A DNA stretch of 45,422 nucleotides from NCBI GenBank assembly GCA_019310425.1, contig JAFDEI010000018.1, positions 1 to 45,422 on the forward strand, written 5' to 3'. A program made the position numbers and the translations under genes. The notes under the pieces are model-generated. The model was not told where the DNA came from, did no database searches, and saw only the letters and a list, made by a program, of their open reading frames with translations. The DNA comes from Deltaproteobacteria bacterium (lineage in GTDB: Bacteria; Myxococcota_A; UBA9160; SMWR01). This document shows positions 1 through 8,661 of the stretch, piece after piece; the stretch's first letter is position 1, and each line of letters starts with the position of its first letter.

Positions 1-1323
1 CGACTGCACGTTCGAAGTGGGTCTCGGCGGTTACCGGGTCGCCGGAGTCGAGAAATTGGAATGCAATCCCGTGGTGTGCCAGGAAATTCCCGTTCGTGAC
101 CTCGAGGGCGTGCGCGTACAACGTCGCAGTATCCAGCCAGTGTGACGTCTGTCGCCATGCGACGCCGGTGAGTACCAGGACTGCGACGCTGCTTGCAGCG
201 CCCAGCGCGAATCGAGCACTTCGCGTGCGTGCGAACGCGCTTCGCGCGCCCCAGGCAAGGGCGAGCGTGAGGCCGATTTGAGGGAGGTAGAGGTAGCGAT
301 CTGCTCGCGCCTGCATGCCGACCTGGATCAAGCCGATTACGGGAACGAGGGTGACGAGGTACCACAGCCATCCGACGATCCAGTAGGGATGAGTGCGTGC
401 GGTCGAAATGCAGAGCCCAGTCACCGCGGCCAGGCCCGTGGCGGCAGATGCTATCGGCGATGTAGATCCAGCAGGTCACCAGTGCGTTGCTGATTCGCAG
501 CGAGAGCGGAATCTGCGCATCGCTTGCCATTGCTCCGGCATCGTCCTGAACGACGATCGTGATCCACGCCACCACCGCCGCGATCGCGAACAGCGGCAGT
601 TTCTCCGCAATGCAGTCTCGCAGGCGTCTCCAGCCGATTCCTCCAGAATCGTCGGTACCGAGCCGCCGCAACGGCCAATAGTCGAGTAGCAACAACACCA
701 GGGGCAGCGAAACGAGCATCGGCTTCGCGAGCAATCCGAGCGCGAATGCGAGGAGGACGGTGAGCAGGGCGGTGAGTGAAGGCCTGGCGGCGTAGCGAGC
801 GTAGGCGAGCAGTGTGAGCATCCAGAACACTCCGCTCAGCGTATCCTTGCGCTCGGCGGCCCAGGCAACGCTCTCCACGTGCAGTGGGTGCACTGCGAAG
901 ACGGCCGCGACGAATGCACTCGGACCGAGTGCACGTGTCATTGCGAATAGTGCGAAATAGAGCAGAACCGCTGAGATCGTATGGAGAGCTGCGTTGACGA
1001 GGTGGTAGCCCGCGGGGTCCAGGCCGAAGAGTGCGTGATCGAAGTGGTACGAAATCCAGGTCAGTGGGATCCAGTTGGTCTCGTAGGCTTCGGAAAATGC
1101 GCGGACGACTGTTTGCCTGCTGAAACCAGCTGCGCCTGCTGAAACCAGCTGCCAGATTGGCATTCTCGGTGATGTAGATCGGGTCGTCGTACTCGATGAA
1201 GTCGTGATCGCGGACCTGGAAGTAGATCGTGAAGGTGAGGGCGCACAGCAGCAAAGTGACGATCGTGTGGAGGGTCGTTGCCGGCAGTCGCGAACCTCCG
1301 CCGGGAGCGAGATCCGAGGTCAT
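1..1323 (-). pseudogene. TPR-containing polytopic membrane protein, frameshifted, 3' end outside window
   Basis: The reading begins at the ATG at 1323, which overlaps the stop of the upstream sulfatase-like gene (ATGA). Read across frames, it gives the multi-membrane-segment protein family that ends in tetratricopeptide repeats (often annotated as O-GlcNAc transferase or TPR protein). Family-typical blocks are present in pieces: NWIPLTWISYHFD, LFGLDPAGYHLVN, HPLHVESVAWAAERKD, VGWLWYLVTLVPVIG, ADRYLYLP, and the start of a TPR region near the window edge. The frame breaks at an exact 19-bp tandem duplication (1115-1152). It breaks again near 425-455, where about one membrane segment seems to be missing between IADSI and LAAVTGL. 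As read, no full-length product can be made without correction. Role unknown; family members are associated with surface polysaccharide or protein glycosylation. It is probably the last cistron of the 4174-to-1 minus-strand operon. Family assignment is firm; whether it is decay or assembly error is open. Confidence 0.75.
1115..1152. repeat. Exact 19-bp tandem duplication inside the TPR membrane protein gene
   Basis: Positions 1115-1133 and 1134-1152 are identical copies of a 19-bp unit (gcctgctgaaaccagctgc). Removing one copy restores the family frame from NANLAAGFS into RQTVVRAFSEAYETNW. The duplication is therefore the direct cause of the first frameshift. Such a duplication could arise by replication slippage or as an assembly artefact. 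Confidence 0.9.
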
Positions 1324-2741
1324 CAGGGTTCCGTTTCGCCGACGTAGCCGAGCGCTTCGAGGCTCTTTCGCTCCTCGTCGCTCAGATCCTGAAGCGTCTC
1401 TTCGAGACCCCGTGCCAAACGCGCGCGAATGCGATTCAAACGGTTACGCATGGGTTTCGCGATCTGAGGTGCTGCGGCGGAGAGGTCGATATCGTTGCTG
1501 CGGTTGGTCAGGCGTGCGTCCCCGATTCCATCGCGTTGAGTGATGACGAGTCGGTACTCGCCATCTATGAGGCCGTGTCGCTGCTGATGTGACCCGCCGA
1601 GCGATGCGGAATAGGCGCGGCTCGGCGTTTGCTCGGCGTTTGCTGCGAGCAGATCGCGGCCAGCGGGCTCGGGTTCGAGTGGAAAGTCGATCGAGGCAGC
1701 GAGCAAGGTGTGGAAGACGTCGGTCAGAGACGCGACATCGTTGCGCCGCTCGGGAGCGCGCCCCGCAACGCGGAACATCAGCGGCACGTGGAGTTGACTG
1801 TCGTTCAAGTACTCGCCGTGGGCGAACCAATAGTCATTTTCGCCGAGCCCTTCACCGTGGTCTGCGGTAAACGCGATCAACGTCCGTCTTCCGAGTCCCC
1901 GCTCCTCGATCGCTTCGAGCAGTCGACCAATTTCGCCGTCGAGGTAGCGGATCTCAGCGTGGTATCCGGCCCGGTAGAAACCCACGTCTCGTCGGTCGTC
2001 GATGATCTGGTAATTCGGGATTGCGCCGATCCCGGTGTGGTCATCGCTGACCGGGAGCAATCGTTCCGAATCGGATCTTCCTTCCTCACGCGCGAGTTCG
2101 GCTGCGTGCAACGCCTCCGGTGGCGTGTAGGGACCGTGAGGGTCCTGATAGTGGACCCAGAGGAAGCAGTGGGAATCCTCGTCGGGAACGCAGTCGTCGA
2201 GAAGGGCGAGTGCGGCCTCGGTGGTGTCGGGTGCAACGCGTTCAGGCCACTTCCGGACGATCTCGACCTGCGGGAACTCGTCATCGAACGTCTCGAATCC
2301 AGAAGCAATTCCAGATTCATGACGCAAGATGAAGTTGCTCACGACCGCCCGGGTCTTCCAGCCGTATCGATTGAGCTCACTGGCGAGGGTGGGAACCGAG
2401 GCGGGGAACACGGATTCGTTGCGGAAGATCCCCAGCGCTTCGGGGTGGCGGCCGGTCATGAGCGCGCTCACCGAAGGCAAAGTGAAGGGGGCCGCTGCGT
2501 AGGCGGCCGTGAACACGACGCTGTCTTCGGCGAGGGCGTCGAGGTTGGGGGTCAGCCCGAGATCGCTCCCGTATGCGCCGAGCCGGTCGGCGCGCAGCGT
2601 GTCGACGGTGATGAGCAGCAGTAATTGGGGCGTTGTAGGTTTGCGGCCGCAGCCCATGAGCATTGCTACCAAGAGGCACACGAGCAGCAGATAGATGGCC
2701 CTAGTTCGTTTGCGCGAAATGCGGGGGGCGGGAATCGGCAA
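1323..2741 (-). CDS. Sulfatase-fold (alkaline phosphatase superfamily) lipoprotein, copy 1
   Basis: A 472-residue protein with a hydrophobic N-terminus ending in a lipobox (MLMGC), so probably a lipoprotein acting outside the cytoplasm. The fold is that of the sulfatase/alkaline phosphatase superfamily: the first metal Asp lies in TVDTLRADRLGAYG and the second metal pair in FTADHGEGLGE. The usual sulfatase motif C/S-x-P-S-R is replaced by T-L-P-S-V, so the formylglycine precursor Cys/Ser and the active-site Arg are both absent. In relatives such as nucleotide pyrophosphatases and phosphoethanolamine transferases a Thr is the nucleophile, so a phosphodiesterase or phosphotransferase role is as likely as sulfate ester hydrolysis. 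The start is a TTG, 8 bp after the stop of the paralogous gene upstream. The stop overlaps the next ATG. Substrate unknown. Confidence 0.85.
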   Translation of the reverse strand: MPIPAPRISRKRTRAIYLLLVCLLVAMLMGCGRKPTTPQLLLLITVDTLRADRLGAYGSDLGLTPNLDALAEDSVVFTAAYAAAPFTLPSVSALMTGRHPEALGIFRNESVFPASVPTLASELNRYGWKTRAVVSNFILRHESGIASGFETFDDEFPQVEIVRKWPERVAPDTTEAALALLDDCVPDEDSHCFLWVHYQDPHGPYTPPEALHAAELAREEGRSDSERLLPVSDDHTGIGAIPNYQIIDDRRDVGFYRAGYHAEIRYLDGEIGRLLEAIEERGLGRRTLIAFTADHGEGLGENDYWFAHGEYLNDSQLHVPLMFRVAGRAPERRNDVASLTDVFHTLLAASIDFPLEPEPAGRDLLAANAEQTPSRAYSASLGGSHQQRHGLIDGEYRLVITQRDGIGDARLTNRSNDIDLSAAAPQIAKPMRNRLNRIRARLARGLEETLQDLSDEERKSLEALGYVGETEP

Positions 2742-2749
2742 GCAGGGTC

Positions 2750-4174
2750 TCAGTCGGAGTGCGTCGTTTCGGGCGATTGAAGGTAGCCGAGCGCGCGGAG
2801 ATTCCGCTGATCCTGCTCGCTGAGTCTCTGGCGGCGGACGGGGACGGAGGGCTGCAGGTCCCGGCGGAGCGCCACCAGGCGCTCGTGCAGCATTCGAGCC
2901 CGCTCGGGATCACTGTCTGCGAGGTTGCGCCCCTCATAGCCGAGCCGGTAGAGCTCCTGTTGCCAGCCGTGGTCCGAGTGGGTCATGACGAATTTGTGAC
3001 CGTCGGCGATGATGCCGAATCGGGTGGGGCCGCCCGCGCCGAGCGTGGCGAGGTACGGCACGCTGTCGATCGCGCGCGCGTCGCTCGCGAGCAGGTCGCG
3101 TCCAGGCGCGTCAGGATCGACAGGCCGCTCGGACGCCAGCCGGAGCAATGTCGGGTTGACGTCCACCAGGCCTGCAATGTCGTAGCGCCGCGCAGGTGCG
3201 AGACCTGGAACGCGCAGCAGCAACGGAACCCGGACCAGCGCCTCGTCGAGCCGGTCGCCATGTGCGAACCAGTAATCACGCTCGCCGAGGCTCTCGCCGT
3301 GATCGGCCGTGAACACGACGACGCTGCGCGGCGTGAGTTCGCGTTCGTCGAGCACGCTGAGCAGGCGACCGAGCTCGGCATCGAGATAGTGGATCTCGCC
3401 ATCGTAGCCGGCCCGGTAGAAAGCGACCTCTCGCTGTTCATCGACGACCTGATAGTCGGGGATGTGGCCTCGGCCCCGGTGCCCGGTGGCTTCCGGCAGG
3501 TCGCGCTGACCATCTTGCTTCGCTCGCTCGCTTTCGAGGAATCGTTCGCGATGTCCCACGGGTGGCGTATAGGGACCGTGGGGATCCTGGTAGTGCACCC
3601 ACAGGAAGAGCCGGTCGTCGTGATTGCGTGGAAATCCATCGAGCTGCGCCAGTGCGGCGTCGGTGGTGTCGCGGGCGACCCGCTCGGGCCAGCCACGCGT
3701 CGATTCGAGGTCTTGCAGGTCATCGTCATAGACATCGAAGCCCTCGGCGAGTCCAGCGTTTCGGCGTAACACGAGGTTCCCCACCACCGCAGCGCTGCGC
3801 CATCCCGCCTCGCGGAGTGCGGTCGCGAGTGTTGGAACCGAGGGAGCCAGCGCCGACCGATTTCCGAGGATCCCGATTTCCTCGGGGTAGCGGCCCGTCA
3901 GCAGCGCGCTGATCGATGGCAGCGTGAACGATGTCGGCGCGTAGGCGGCTTCGAATACCTGACTCTGCTCCGCGAATGCGTCGAGGTTCGGGCTGATGCC
4001 GAGTTCGCTTCCGTAGCTTCCGAGTCGGTCTGCGCGCAGGGTGTCGACGCTGATCAGGAGCAGGAGCTGTGGGGCCGGGCTCGACGTGGGGGGGGTGCAT
4101 CCGGCGAGCGCCAGCAACAGCAGGATGGCGGGAATCGGGTCGCGCGCTATCACCGGGAGCTTGGGACGAACCAT
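2750..4174 (-). CDS. Sulfatase-fold lipoprotein, copy 2 (tandem paralogue)
   Basis: A 474-residue protein with signal sequence and lipobox (LAGC). It is clearly paralogous to the next gene downstream: both share LLLLI-VDTLRADRLG, the FTLPS motif, GFxxxDDxxQ/P regions, FLWVHYQDPHGPYTPP, and FTADHGE with LGExDYWFAHG. It too has Thr in place of the formylglycine Cys (T-L-P-S-I) and lacks the following Arg. The metal-ligand motifs are intact, so it is probably catalytic but not a classical sulfatase. It is the first gene of a minus-strand operon (this gene, its paralogue, the TPR membrane protein) and is transcribed divergently from the GT-C glycosyltransferase 47 bp away. That suggests modification of a surface glycan or lipid. 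Confidence 0.85.
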   Translation of the reverse strand: MVRPKLPVIARDPIPAILLLLALAGCTPPTSSPAPQLLLLISVDTLRADRLGSYGSELGISPNLDAFAEQSQVFEAAYAPTSFTLPSISALLTGRYPEEIGILGNRSALAPSVPTLATALREAGWRSAAVVGNLVLRRNAGLAEGFDVYDDDLQDLESTRGWPERVARDTTDAALAQLDGFPRNHDDRLFLWVHYQDPHGPYTPPVGHRERFLESERAKQDGQRDLPEATGHRGRGHIPDYQVVDEQREVAFYRAGYDGEIHYLDAELGRLLSVLDERELTPRSVVVFTADHGESLGERDYWFAHGDRLDEALVRVPLLLRVPGLAPARRYDIAGLVDVNPTLLRLASERPVDPDAPGRDLLASDARAIDSVPYLATLGAGGPTRFGIIADGHKFVMTHSDHGWQQELYRLGYEGRNLADSDPERARMLHERLVALRRDLQPSVPVRRQRLSEQDQRNLRALGYLQSPETTHSD

Positions 4175-4221
4175 TTTGAATCGGAGAGGCTAGCATTTCT
4201 CCCCATGGAGCTCTGCGGGCT

Positions 4222-5874
4222 GTGACGACCTTCGCCTTTGCCGTCTCGTCCTCCGTTCCGCGGAGTCTGCGATGGACGTGTGCGGTGGTGTTGTTCGTCG
4301 CGATCTCGGCGTTCGTGCTCGTTCGTGTGCCGTTGGTTTCGGTGCCCTTGGAGCGCGACGAGGGCGAATACGCCTACATCGCACAGCGCCTGCTCGAGGG
4401 CGACGTTCCGTACCGTGACGCGTTCGATCAGAAGCCGCCGGGGACATTCTTCGTCTACGCTGCAGCCCTCTCACTGCTTGGACCCTCGGTCGAGGGTATT
4501 CATCTCTTCTTGCACGCGTGGACTGCGGCGACCGCGTTGGCGCTGTTCGGCTGCGTTCGCCGCCGGGAAGGCCCGCTCGCAGCGGCATTCGCGGTCCTGC
4601 TGTTTTCGGTCCTGAGTGCCAACCCGAAGCTGACGGGCAACGCGGCAAATACCGAACTCTTCATGTTGTTGCCGATGGTGGCGTCGGTTTACTGCCTGCT
4701 GCGCGCGCTGGGTTCTCCGATGCAGCCGTGGTGGTGGATCGTGACGGGCGCCTTGGCTGCCGCGGCCTGCTGGTTCAAGCAGGTGGCGGTGACGAACGCA
4801 CTCTTCCTGGCGGCCGTGGCGGCGTGGCATTTCGGGCGGCCGTCGACTCGCGATATTGCTGCGCTTGCACGAGCCTGGGCGGGCCTCGTCGTGGGTGCTC
4901 TGCTCGTGAGCGCACCGGTGCTGCTCGGCTTCGCCGCGGCCGGTGCGTGGCGTCCCTTCGTCGATGCCGTCTTTTGGCACAATTTCCGCTACGCGCAGAG
5001 TGTCGGCCCGGCGCAGGGATTCGAGATGCTCGTGTACCGCCTGTCCGAGCAGGCGCCAAGCATGGCGGTGTGCTGGGCGCTGGCCGCGCTCGCGCTGTTC
5101 GTGCTGCGGCGGACCCGCGGCTCGAAGCGCGGTTTCTGGCTCGGCTGGTGGATCGCTTCCGCGGTGGGGGTCAGCGTGGGGTTCTTTTTCCGTCCCCACT
5201 ACTTCTTTCAGGCCCTGCCGGCGCTCGTGGTTCTCGCGGGTTGCGTCCTGGGTGCAACGGCGGAACGACTCCTGGCACGTGGTGGCACCGTAGCGGGTGT
5301 GGGGATCGCCGCGTTGATCGCGGTCGCGGTCTTGCCGCCGATCATCGCGAATCGCACGATCCTCGCGGCGCGCGATCCCAATGAGATCTCGCGCGCAATC
5401 TACGGCATGAACCCATTCCCTGAATCCGTTGAAATCGGACGTTACATTCGTCGGACCAGCGACCCCGATGACCGTGTCTATATCGTAGGGTCCGAGCCGC
5501 AGATCCTCTTCTACTCGGAGCGAGCGAGCGCGACACGCTACATCTTCTTCTACCCGCTCACAGGGTCCTACCCGGGGGTCCTCGAACGGCAACACGAGGT
5601 CATGGCGGAGGTTGCGGCGACGCGTCCGCGCTACGTGGTTTGGGTGAATCTGCGATCATCGCTGCTCCGGAGCGATGAAACGGAGCCGCATGTCTTCGAT
5701 GCATCGCGAGAGCTTCTCGATCGCGAATACGGGCTCGAATTGCTCGCATTTCCGGCGCCGGAGGGAGATTCGTACGATTTCGTCTACGGCCGAGAGGCCC
5801 TCGAATTGATGTCGGCGGCCGGTGAACGCGCTGAATCGGCGCCCTGGGTCGCGCTCTATCGCCGCCGAGGCTGA
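4222..5874 (+). CDS. GT-C type polytopic glycosyltransferase (family 39/ArnT-like)
   Basis: A 550-residue integral membrane protein with many hydrophobic segments over the first 380 residues and a polar C-terminal domain. Near the N-terminus it carries the GT-C signature: an acidic pair in the first loop (ERDEGEYAYIAQ) followed by PYRDAFDQKPPGTFFVYA, as in dolichyl-/polyprenyl-phosphate-sugar glycosyltransferases. By family it transfers a sugar from a lipid-phosphate donor on the outer face of the inner membrane; acceptor and sugar cannot be read from the sequence. The start is the GTG at 4222; the ATG at 4205 is out of frame and terminates at once. It is divergent from the sulfatase-fold lipoproteins, whose products could act on the same surface glycan (inference). 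Confidence 0.82.
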   Translation: MTTFAFAVSSSVPRSLRWTCAVVLFVAISAFVLVRVPLVSVPLERDEGEYAYIAQRLLEGDVPYRDAFDQKPPGTFFVYAAALSLLGPSVEGIHLFLHAWTAATALALFGCVRRREGPLAAAFAVLLFSVLSANPKLTGNAANTELFMLLPMVASVYCLLRALGSPMQPWWWIVTGALAAAACWFKQVAVTNALFLAAVAAWHFGRPSTRDIAALARAWAGLVVGALLVSAPVLLGFAAAGAWRPFVDAVFWHNFRYAQSVGPAQGFEMLVYRLSEQAPSMAVCWALAALALFVLRRTRGSKRGFWLGWWIASAVGVSVGFFFRPHYFFQALPALVVLAGCVLGATAERLLARGGTVAGVGIAALIAVAVLPPIIANRTILAARDPNEISRAIYGMNPFPESVEIGRYIRRTSDPDDRVYIVGSEPQILFYSERASATRYIFFYPLTGSYPGVLERQHEVMAEVAATRPRYVVWVNLRSSLLRSDETEPHVFDASRELLDREYGLELLAFPAPEGDSYDFVYGREALELMSAAGERAESAPWVALYRRRG

Positions 5875-5977
5875 CGGCGCCCCGGCGAGTTCTGTGGAGC
5901 ATCCGTCCGGCGCTCGGCGAATTCGGTAAGATCCGGCTTTGGCAGGCGCCGCCGCGCTCGCAATCGGAGGGGGATTC

Positions 5978-6757
5978 ATGAACCGAATGACACCGTTGGT
6001 CGCGATGGTGCTAATGGCGATATTGGTGCTCGTCTCAGGGTGTGTGGTGATCGAAGACGGGCAGGTGGGCGTGTCGAAGAGCTTTGGCTCGATCAGCGAC
6101 GAACCGGTGGGGCAGGGGGTCGTGCTGCAGTTCCCGGTGATCCGTACGGTCGAGACCTGGAACACCAAGCTGCAGGAACTCAAGGAGAGCGCACAGGTCC
6201 CGTCGTCCGAAGGATTGATCGTCGGGCTCGAAACCTCGTTGTTGTTCCGGGTGGACGCCGACCGGGCGCCTGAGATTCGCAAGACGATTGGCTGGAACTA
6301 TGTCGATCTTCTCATCATCCCGTATTTTCGAAACGCCGTGCGCGACGTGGTCAGCGGCTATCCGGTGAAGAACATCTACTCGGAAGTCGGACGCAAGGAG
6401 ATCGCCTCGAAGATCAAGGAATTCCTCAAGACGAATGTCGGAGTGCGGGGCATCTTGATCGAGGACGTGTTGCTTCGCGACGTGAAGCTTCCGCAGCGCT
6501 TTCGCGAGAGTATTGAAGCCAAGATGACCGCCGAACAGCAGGTGCAGCAGAAACAATTCATGTTGCAGCAGGCCCGCAAGGATGCCGAGATCGAGGTCGC
6601 GCGCGCGAAGGGTGCGGCGCAGGCTCAGGAGATCGTGCGTTCGACGCTCTCGGATTCCTACCTGCAGTACCTGTGGATCAAGACGTTGAGCGAGAACCCG
6701 AACGTGATCTACGTCGCGACTGAAGCGAATCTGCCGCTCTTCAAGCAGACGAAGTAG
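5978..6757 (+). CDS. SPFH/Band 7 (prohibitin-like) lipoprotein
   Basis: A 259-residue protein starting at the ATG at 5978, preceded by a very strong ribosome binding site (GGAGGGGG at 5966-5973). A TTG 39 bp upstream is in frame but has no such site. The N-terminus is a lipoprotein signal (VLVSGC). The SPFH domain follows (DGQVGVSKSFG, QFPVIRTVETWNTKLQ, SEVGRKEIASKI, GVRGILIEDVLLRDVKLP). A long alanine/glutamine-rich helix comes next (MTAEQQVQQKQFMLQQARKD), and then the ILWIKTL-like end typical of prohibitins (YLQYLWIKTLSENPNVIYV). Family members form oligomeric membrane-scaffold rings. The last 17 bp overlap the 3' end of the convergent methyltransferase gene. Confidence 0.88.
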   Translation: MNRMTPLVAMVLMAILVLVSGCVVIEDGQVGVSKSFGSISDEPVGQGVVLQFPVIRTVETWNTKLQELKESAQVPSSEGLIVGLETSLLFRVDADRAPEIRKTIGWNYVDLLIIPYFRNAVRDVVSGYPVKNIYSEVGRKEIASKIKEFLKTNVGVRGILIEDVLLRDVKLPQRFRESIEAKMTAEQQVQQKQFMLQQARKDAEIEVARAKGAAQAQEIVRSTLSDSYLQYLWIKTLSENPNVIYVATEANLPLFKQTK

Positions 6758-8141
6758 CGCGGCGTCGCATGCGGTAAAGCGTACGTTCGGAGCCCTCGAC
6801 CGGGATCCGGCTTTCGATCACGTAGACCTCGCCGAAGGCGGATTCGAAGCCATTCTCGCTGTAATCCGGGAAGATGTCCTCGCGCGTGCTGAGCAGGATG
6901 GCGACTTTCGCGTCCGATTTCGGAACGAACTCGATGATCAGATGTTCGGCGAGGCTTGCGAAGAACTCGGCGATCCGGCGCAGCGGGACGTTGTTCGAGA
7001 TCGCGATGTGGTGGATCAAGGCCAGGGCCATCACGGCATCGGCGCTGCTTCTCTCGGCAATCGAATCCCGCTCGGCCAGCGCCCATCCGATCGATGGGCT
7101 CGGGTTGGTGAGGTCGAGGAGCAGCGGCAGTAGCTGGGTCTCCCCCGCTTCCCTGACGGCTACGTAGTTCCGGTCGACGCAAGCCGGGTCGACATCGAAG
7201 GCTTTGGTGTCGATGCCGCGTGATGCGGCGATTCGGCTGTATTCTCCGGTATTCGCCCCCAGGTCCCAGATTTCCGAGGGGACTATTGCGTCGATGAATT
7301 CGCCGACGACCTGGCGTTTGTGGTCGCTGGCGCATTCGTCGTAGCTGTCGCCGTCGTAGTAGTCGGCCCATTCCGTGCCCTCTGCCTTCCAGCGCAGCTT
7401 CTTTGTCGCAGAGGCAAGCGCCGTGAGGAGGTTCTGGAGCGCCTGCTTTCTCATCGGGCGGATCTTCGAGGCACTGTCGGTATCGCCTTCGTAGCGACGT
7501 TGGTAGTTCGCGTGAATCCGAATGTGGAGCAGCAGATGTGGATTCAACCAGGCACGGATGGGAAGCAGGCTGCGCGCGAGGTCGAGGGGGACACCGTCCA
7601 TATAGACGCGGAAGAGCTGGAGCAGTCGCACGTCGCGATGGGCCGCGAGCGCGAGTGGTGCGAGGAAATGCTGGCAGAATTGCCGGTACGCGACCCATGG
7701 CGCGCCCTCTTTGTGACGCTCGAATGACAAGGTATCGATGAATACCGGCCGGCCGCAGAGGAATTGAACGTTGTACGCGCTCGCATCCTTGAGGACCATG
7801 TCGTAGCGCAGCGCAGCCTGTGCGATCCGGAGTGTTGCGAGTGCGGCATCCTGCAGCTGCGAGAAGCACCATTCGAACGGATAGGAGACGAAGGTGATCT
7901 GCTCCGGCTCGAGGGTCTTGTAGTGGCTGTCGTCTTCGTCCATACGGGATCGTGGCGACGTGACCTCCGCATGCGCCAGCAGCAGCCCGTTTTCGACGAG
8001 TTCCGCATAGAGGCCCGAATTCATCAGGTGGTCATAGTCTTCCGCGTAGGTTCGGTTGACCTGGCGGTAGACGACTCCGTCATGTTCGAAGACGAAACCG
8101 CTGGGATCGCGAAAGGACGCGCCGAGTGCCGCGTCAGTCAT
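6741..8141 (-). CDS. NoeA-like SAM-dependent methyltransferase
   Basis: A 466-residue protein. The N-terminal half carries the family's own domain (FRDPSGFVF, YRQVNRTYAEDYDHLMNSG, LKDASAYNVQFL). The C-terminal half has a class I methyltransferase fold: motif I is WDLGANTGEYS and the acidic end of strand 2 is AFDVDP. By similarity it resembles the nodulation protein NoeA group; its substrate is unknown. The chosen start is the ATG at 8141, which overlaps the 3' end of the small upstream membrane-protein gene by 8 bp; an ATG at 8171 is a possible alternative. The tight overlap suggests translational coupling. Many homologues sit near polysaccharide or glycosylation genes, which matches the STT3-like gene on the other side. 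Confidence 0.82.
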   Translation of the reverse strand: MTDAALGASFRDPSGFVFEHDGVVYRQVNRTYAEDYDHLMNSGLYAELVENGLLLAHAEVTSPRSRMDEDDSHYKTLEPEQITFVSYPFEWCFSQLQDAALATLRIAQAALRYDMVLKDASAYNVQFLCGRPVFIDTLSFERHKEGAPWVAYRQFCQHFLAPLALAAHRDVRLLQLFRVYMDGVPLDLARSLLPIRAWLNPHLLLHIRIHANYQRRYEGDTDSASKIRPMRKQALQNLLTALASATKKLRWKAEGTEWADYYDGDSYDECASDHKRQVVGEFIDAIVPSEIWDLGANTGEYSRIAASRGIDTKAFDVDPACVDRNYVAVREAGETQLLPLLLDLTNPSPSIGWALAERDSIAERSSADAVMALALIHHIAISNNVPLRRIAEFFASLAEHLIIEFVPKSDAKVAILLSTREDIFPDYSENGFESAFGEVYVIESRIPVEGSERTLYRMRRRATSSA

Positions 8142-8442
8142 CGCCGGGTGTGTTGCCCCTGGCGTCGTCATCTTCTTCGGGAGTTCCGCGACCGAACAAA
8201 CGCTTGATCTTCGCCCAGTACGCATTGATGGCTACGGCCGCTCCAGCGAGGGTTGCAACCAGCGCCTGGAGAATGAAGCTCCCCGAGCCAGGATCGACAT
8301 AGGCGAGGCGGGGGCCCGTGTCTGCGAGGGGGCCGGCTGCCTGCGACACCGCCGGTAGCCAAGCGGCTGCGCACAGCGCAACAACGCCGAAGGAGAGTCG
8401 GCGAGGAGTCAGGTCCGGCGGTCGTGTCTTCTTGGTTCGCAT
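8134..8442 (-). CDS. Small membrane protein with DPGSGS motif
   Basis: A 102-residue protein: signal-like N-terminus, then YVDPGSGSFILQALVATLAG followed by a second part of the same helix and a basic tail (YWAKIKRLFGRG). This tiny family (AYxDPGxGS, one conserved transmembrane helix) is regularly found beside methyltransferase and glycosylation genes; its function is not known. The start is the ATG at 8442; longer upstream readings lack family similarity. It overlaps the downstream methyltransferase by 8 bp, so the two probably form one operon. Confidence 0.7.
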   Translation of the reverse strand: MRTKKTRPPDLTPRRLSFGVVALCAAAWLPAVSQAAGPLADTGPRLAYVDPGSGSFILQALVATLAGAAVAINAYWAKIKRLFGRGTPEEDDDARGNTPGDD

Positions 8443-8444
8443 AC

Positions 8445-8460
8445 TGGCATGATTGTGCCA
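8445..8460. promoter_or_regulatory. Palindrome in the divergent promoter region
   Basis: The sequence tggcatgattgtgcca is an inverted repeat with 5-bp arms (TGGCA/TGCCA). It lies 3 bp upstream of the small membrane-protein start and within the 219-bp intergenic region shared with the STT3-like gene. It could be an operator, but there is no direct support beyond symmetry and position. The same region also contains a run of nine G at 8513-8521. Confidence 0.25.
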
Positions 8461-8661
8461 CTCCCGGCGCTCTGCTTCCAGGGTCATTCCACGGGGAGGG
8501 GTTCGGTGTTCTGGGGGGGGGCTCGGCTTGGTTCCCGCTGGTGTTCGGCGCCGGTCCTGGCAGTAGGAAGGCGTCGCGGGCCAGGCGATCACGATGTTGT
8601 CGATGCGGTAATCTGGGCGGGCTGTATTTCGCTGAGTCTCGGGGTTCACGGAGCGACGGAG

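Noticed and set aside
1629-3769. Two plus-strand open frames opposite the sulfatase-like genes
   Set aside because: Their similarity to each other only mirrors the paralogy of the genes on the other strand.
4471-5595. Minus-strand open frame opposite the GT-C gene
   Set aside because: Very Arg/Glu/His-rich composition typical of an antisense frame; the plus-strand product has proper membrane segments.
8445-8460. Possible sigma-54 promoter (TGGCA...TGC)
   Set aside because: The GG and GC pairs are 9 bp apart, not 10, and the site lies too close to the start codon to serve the minus-strand gene.
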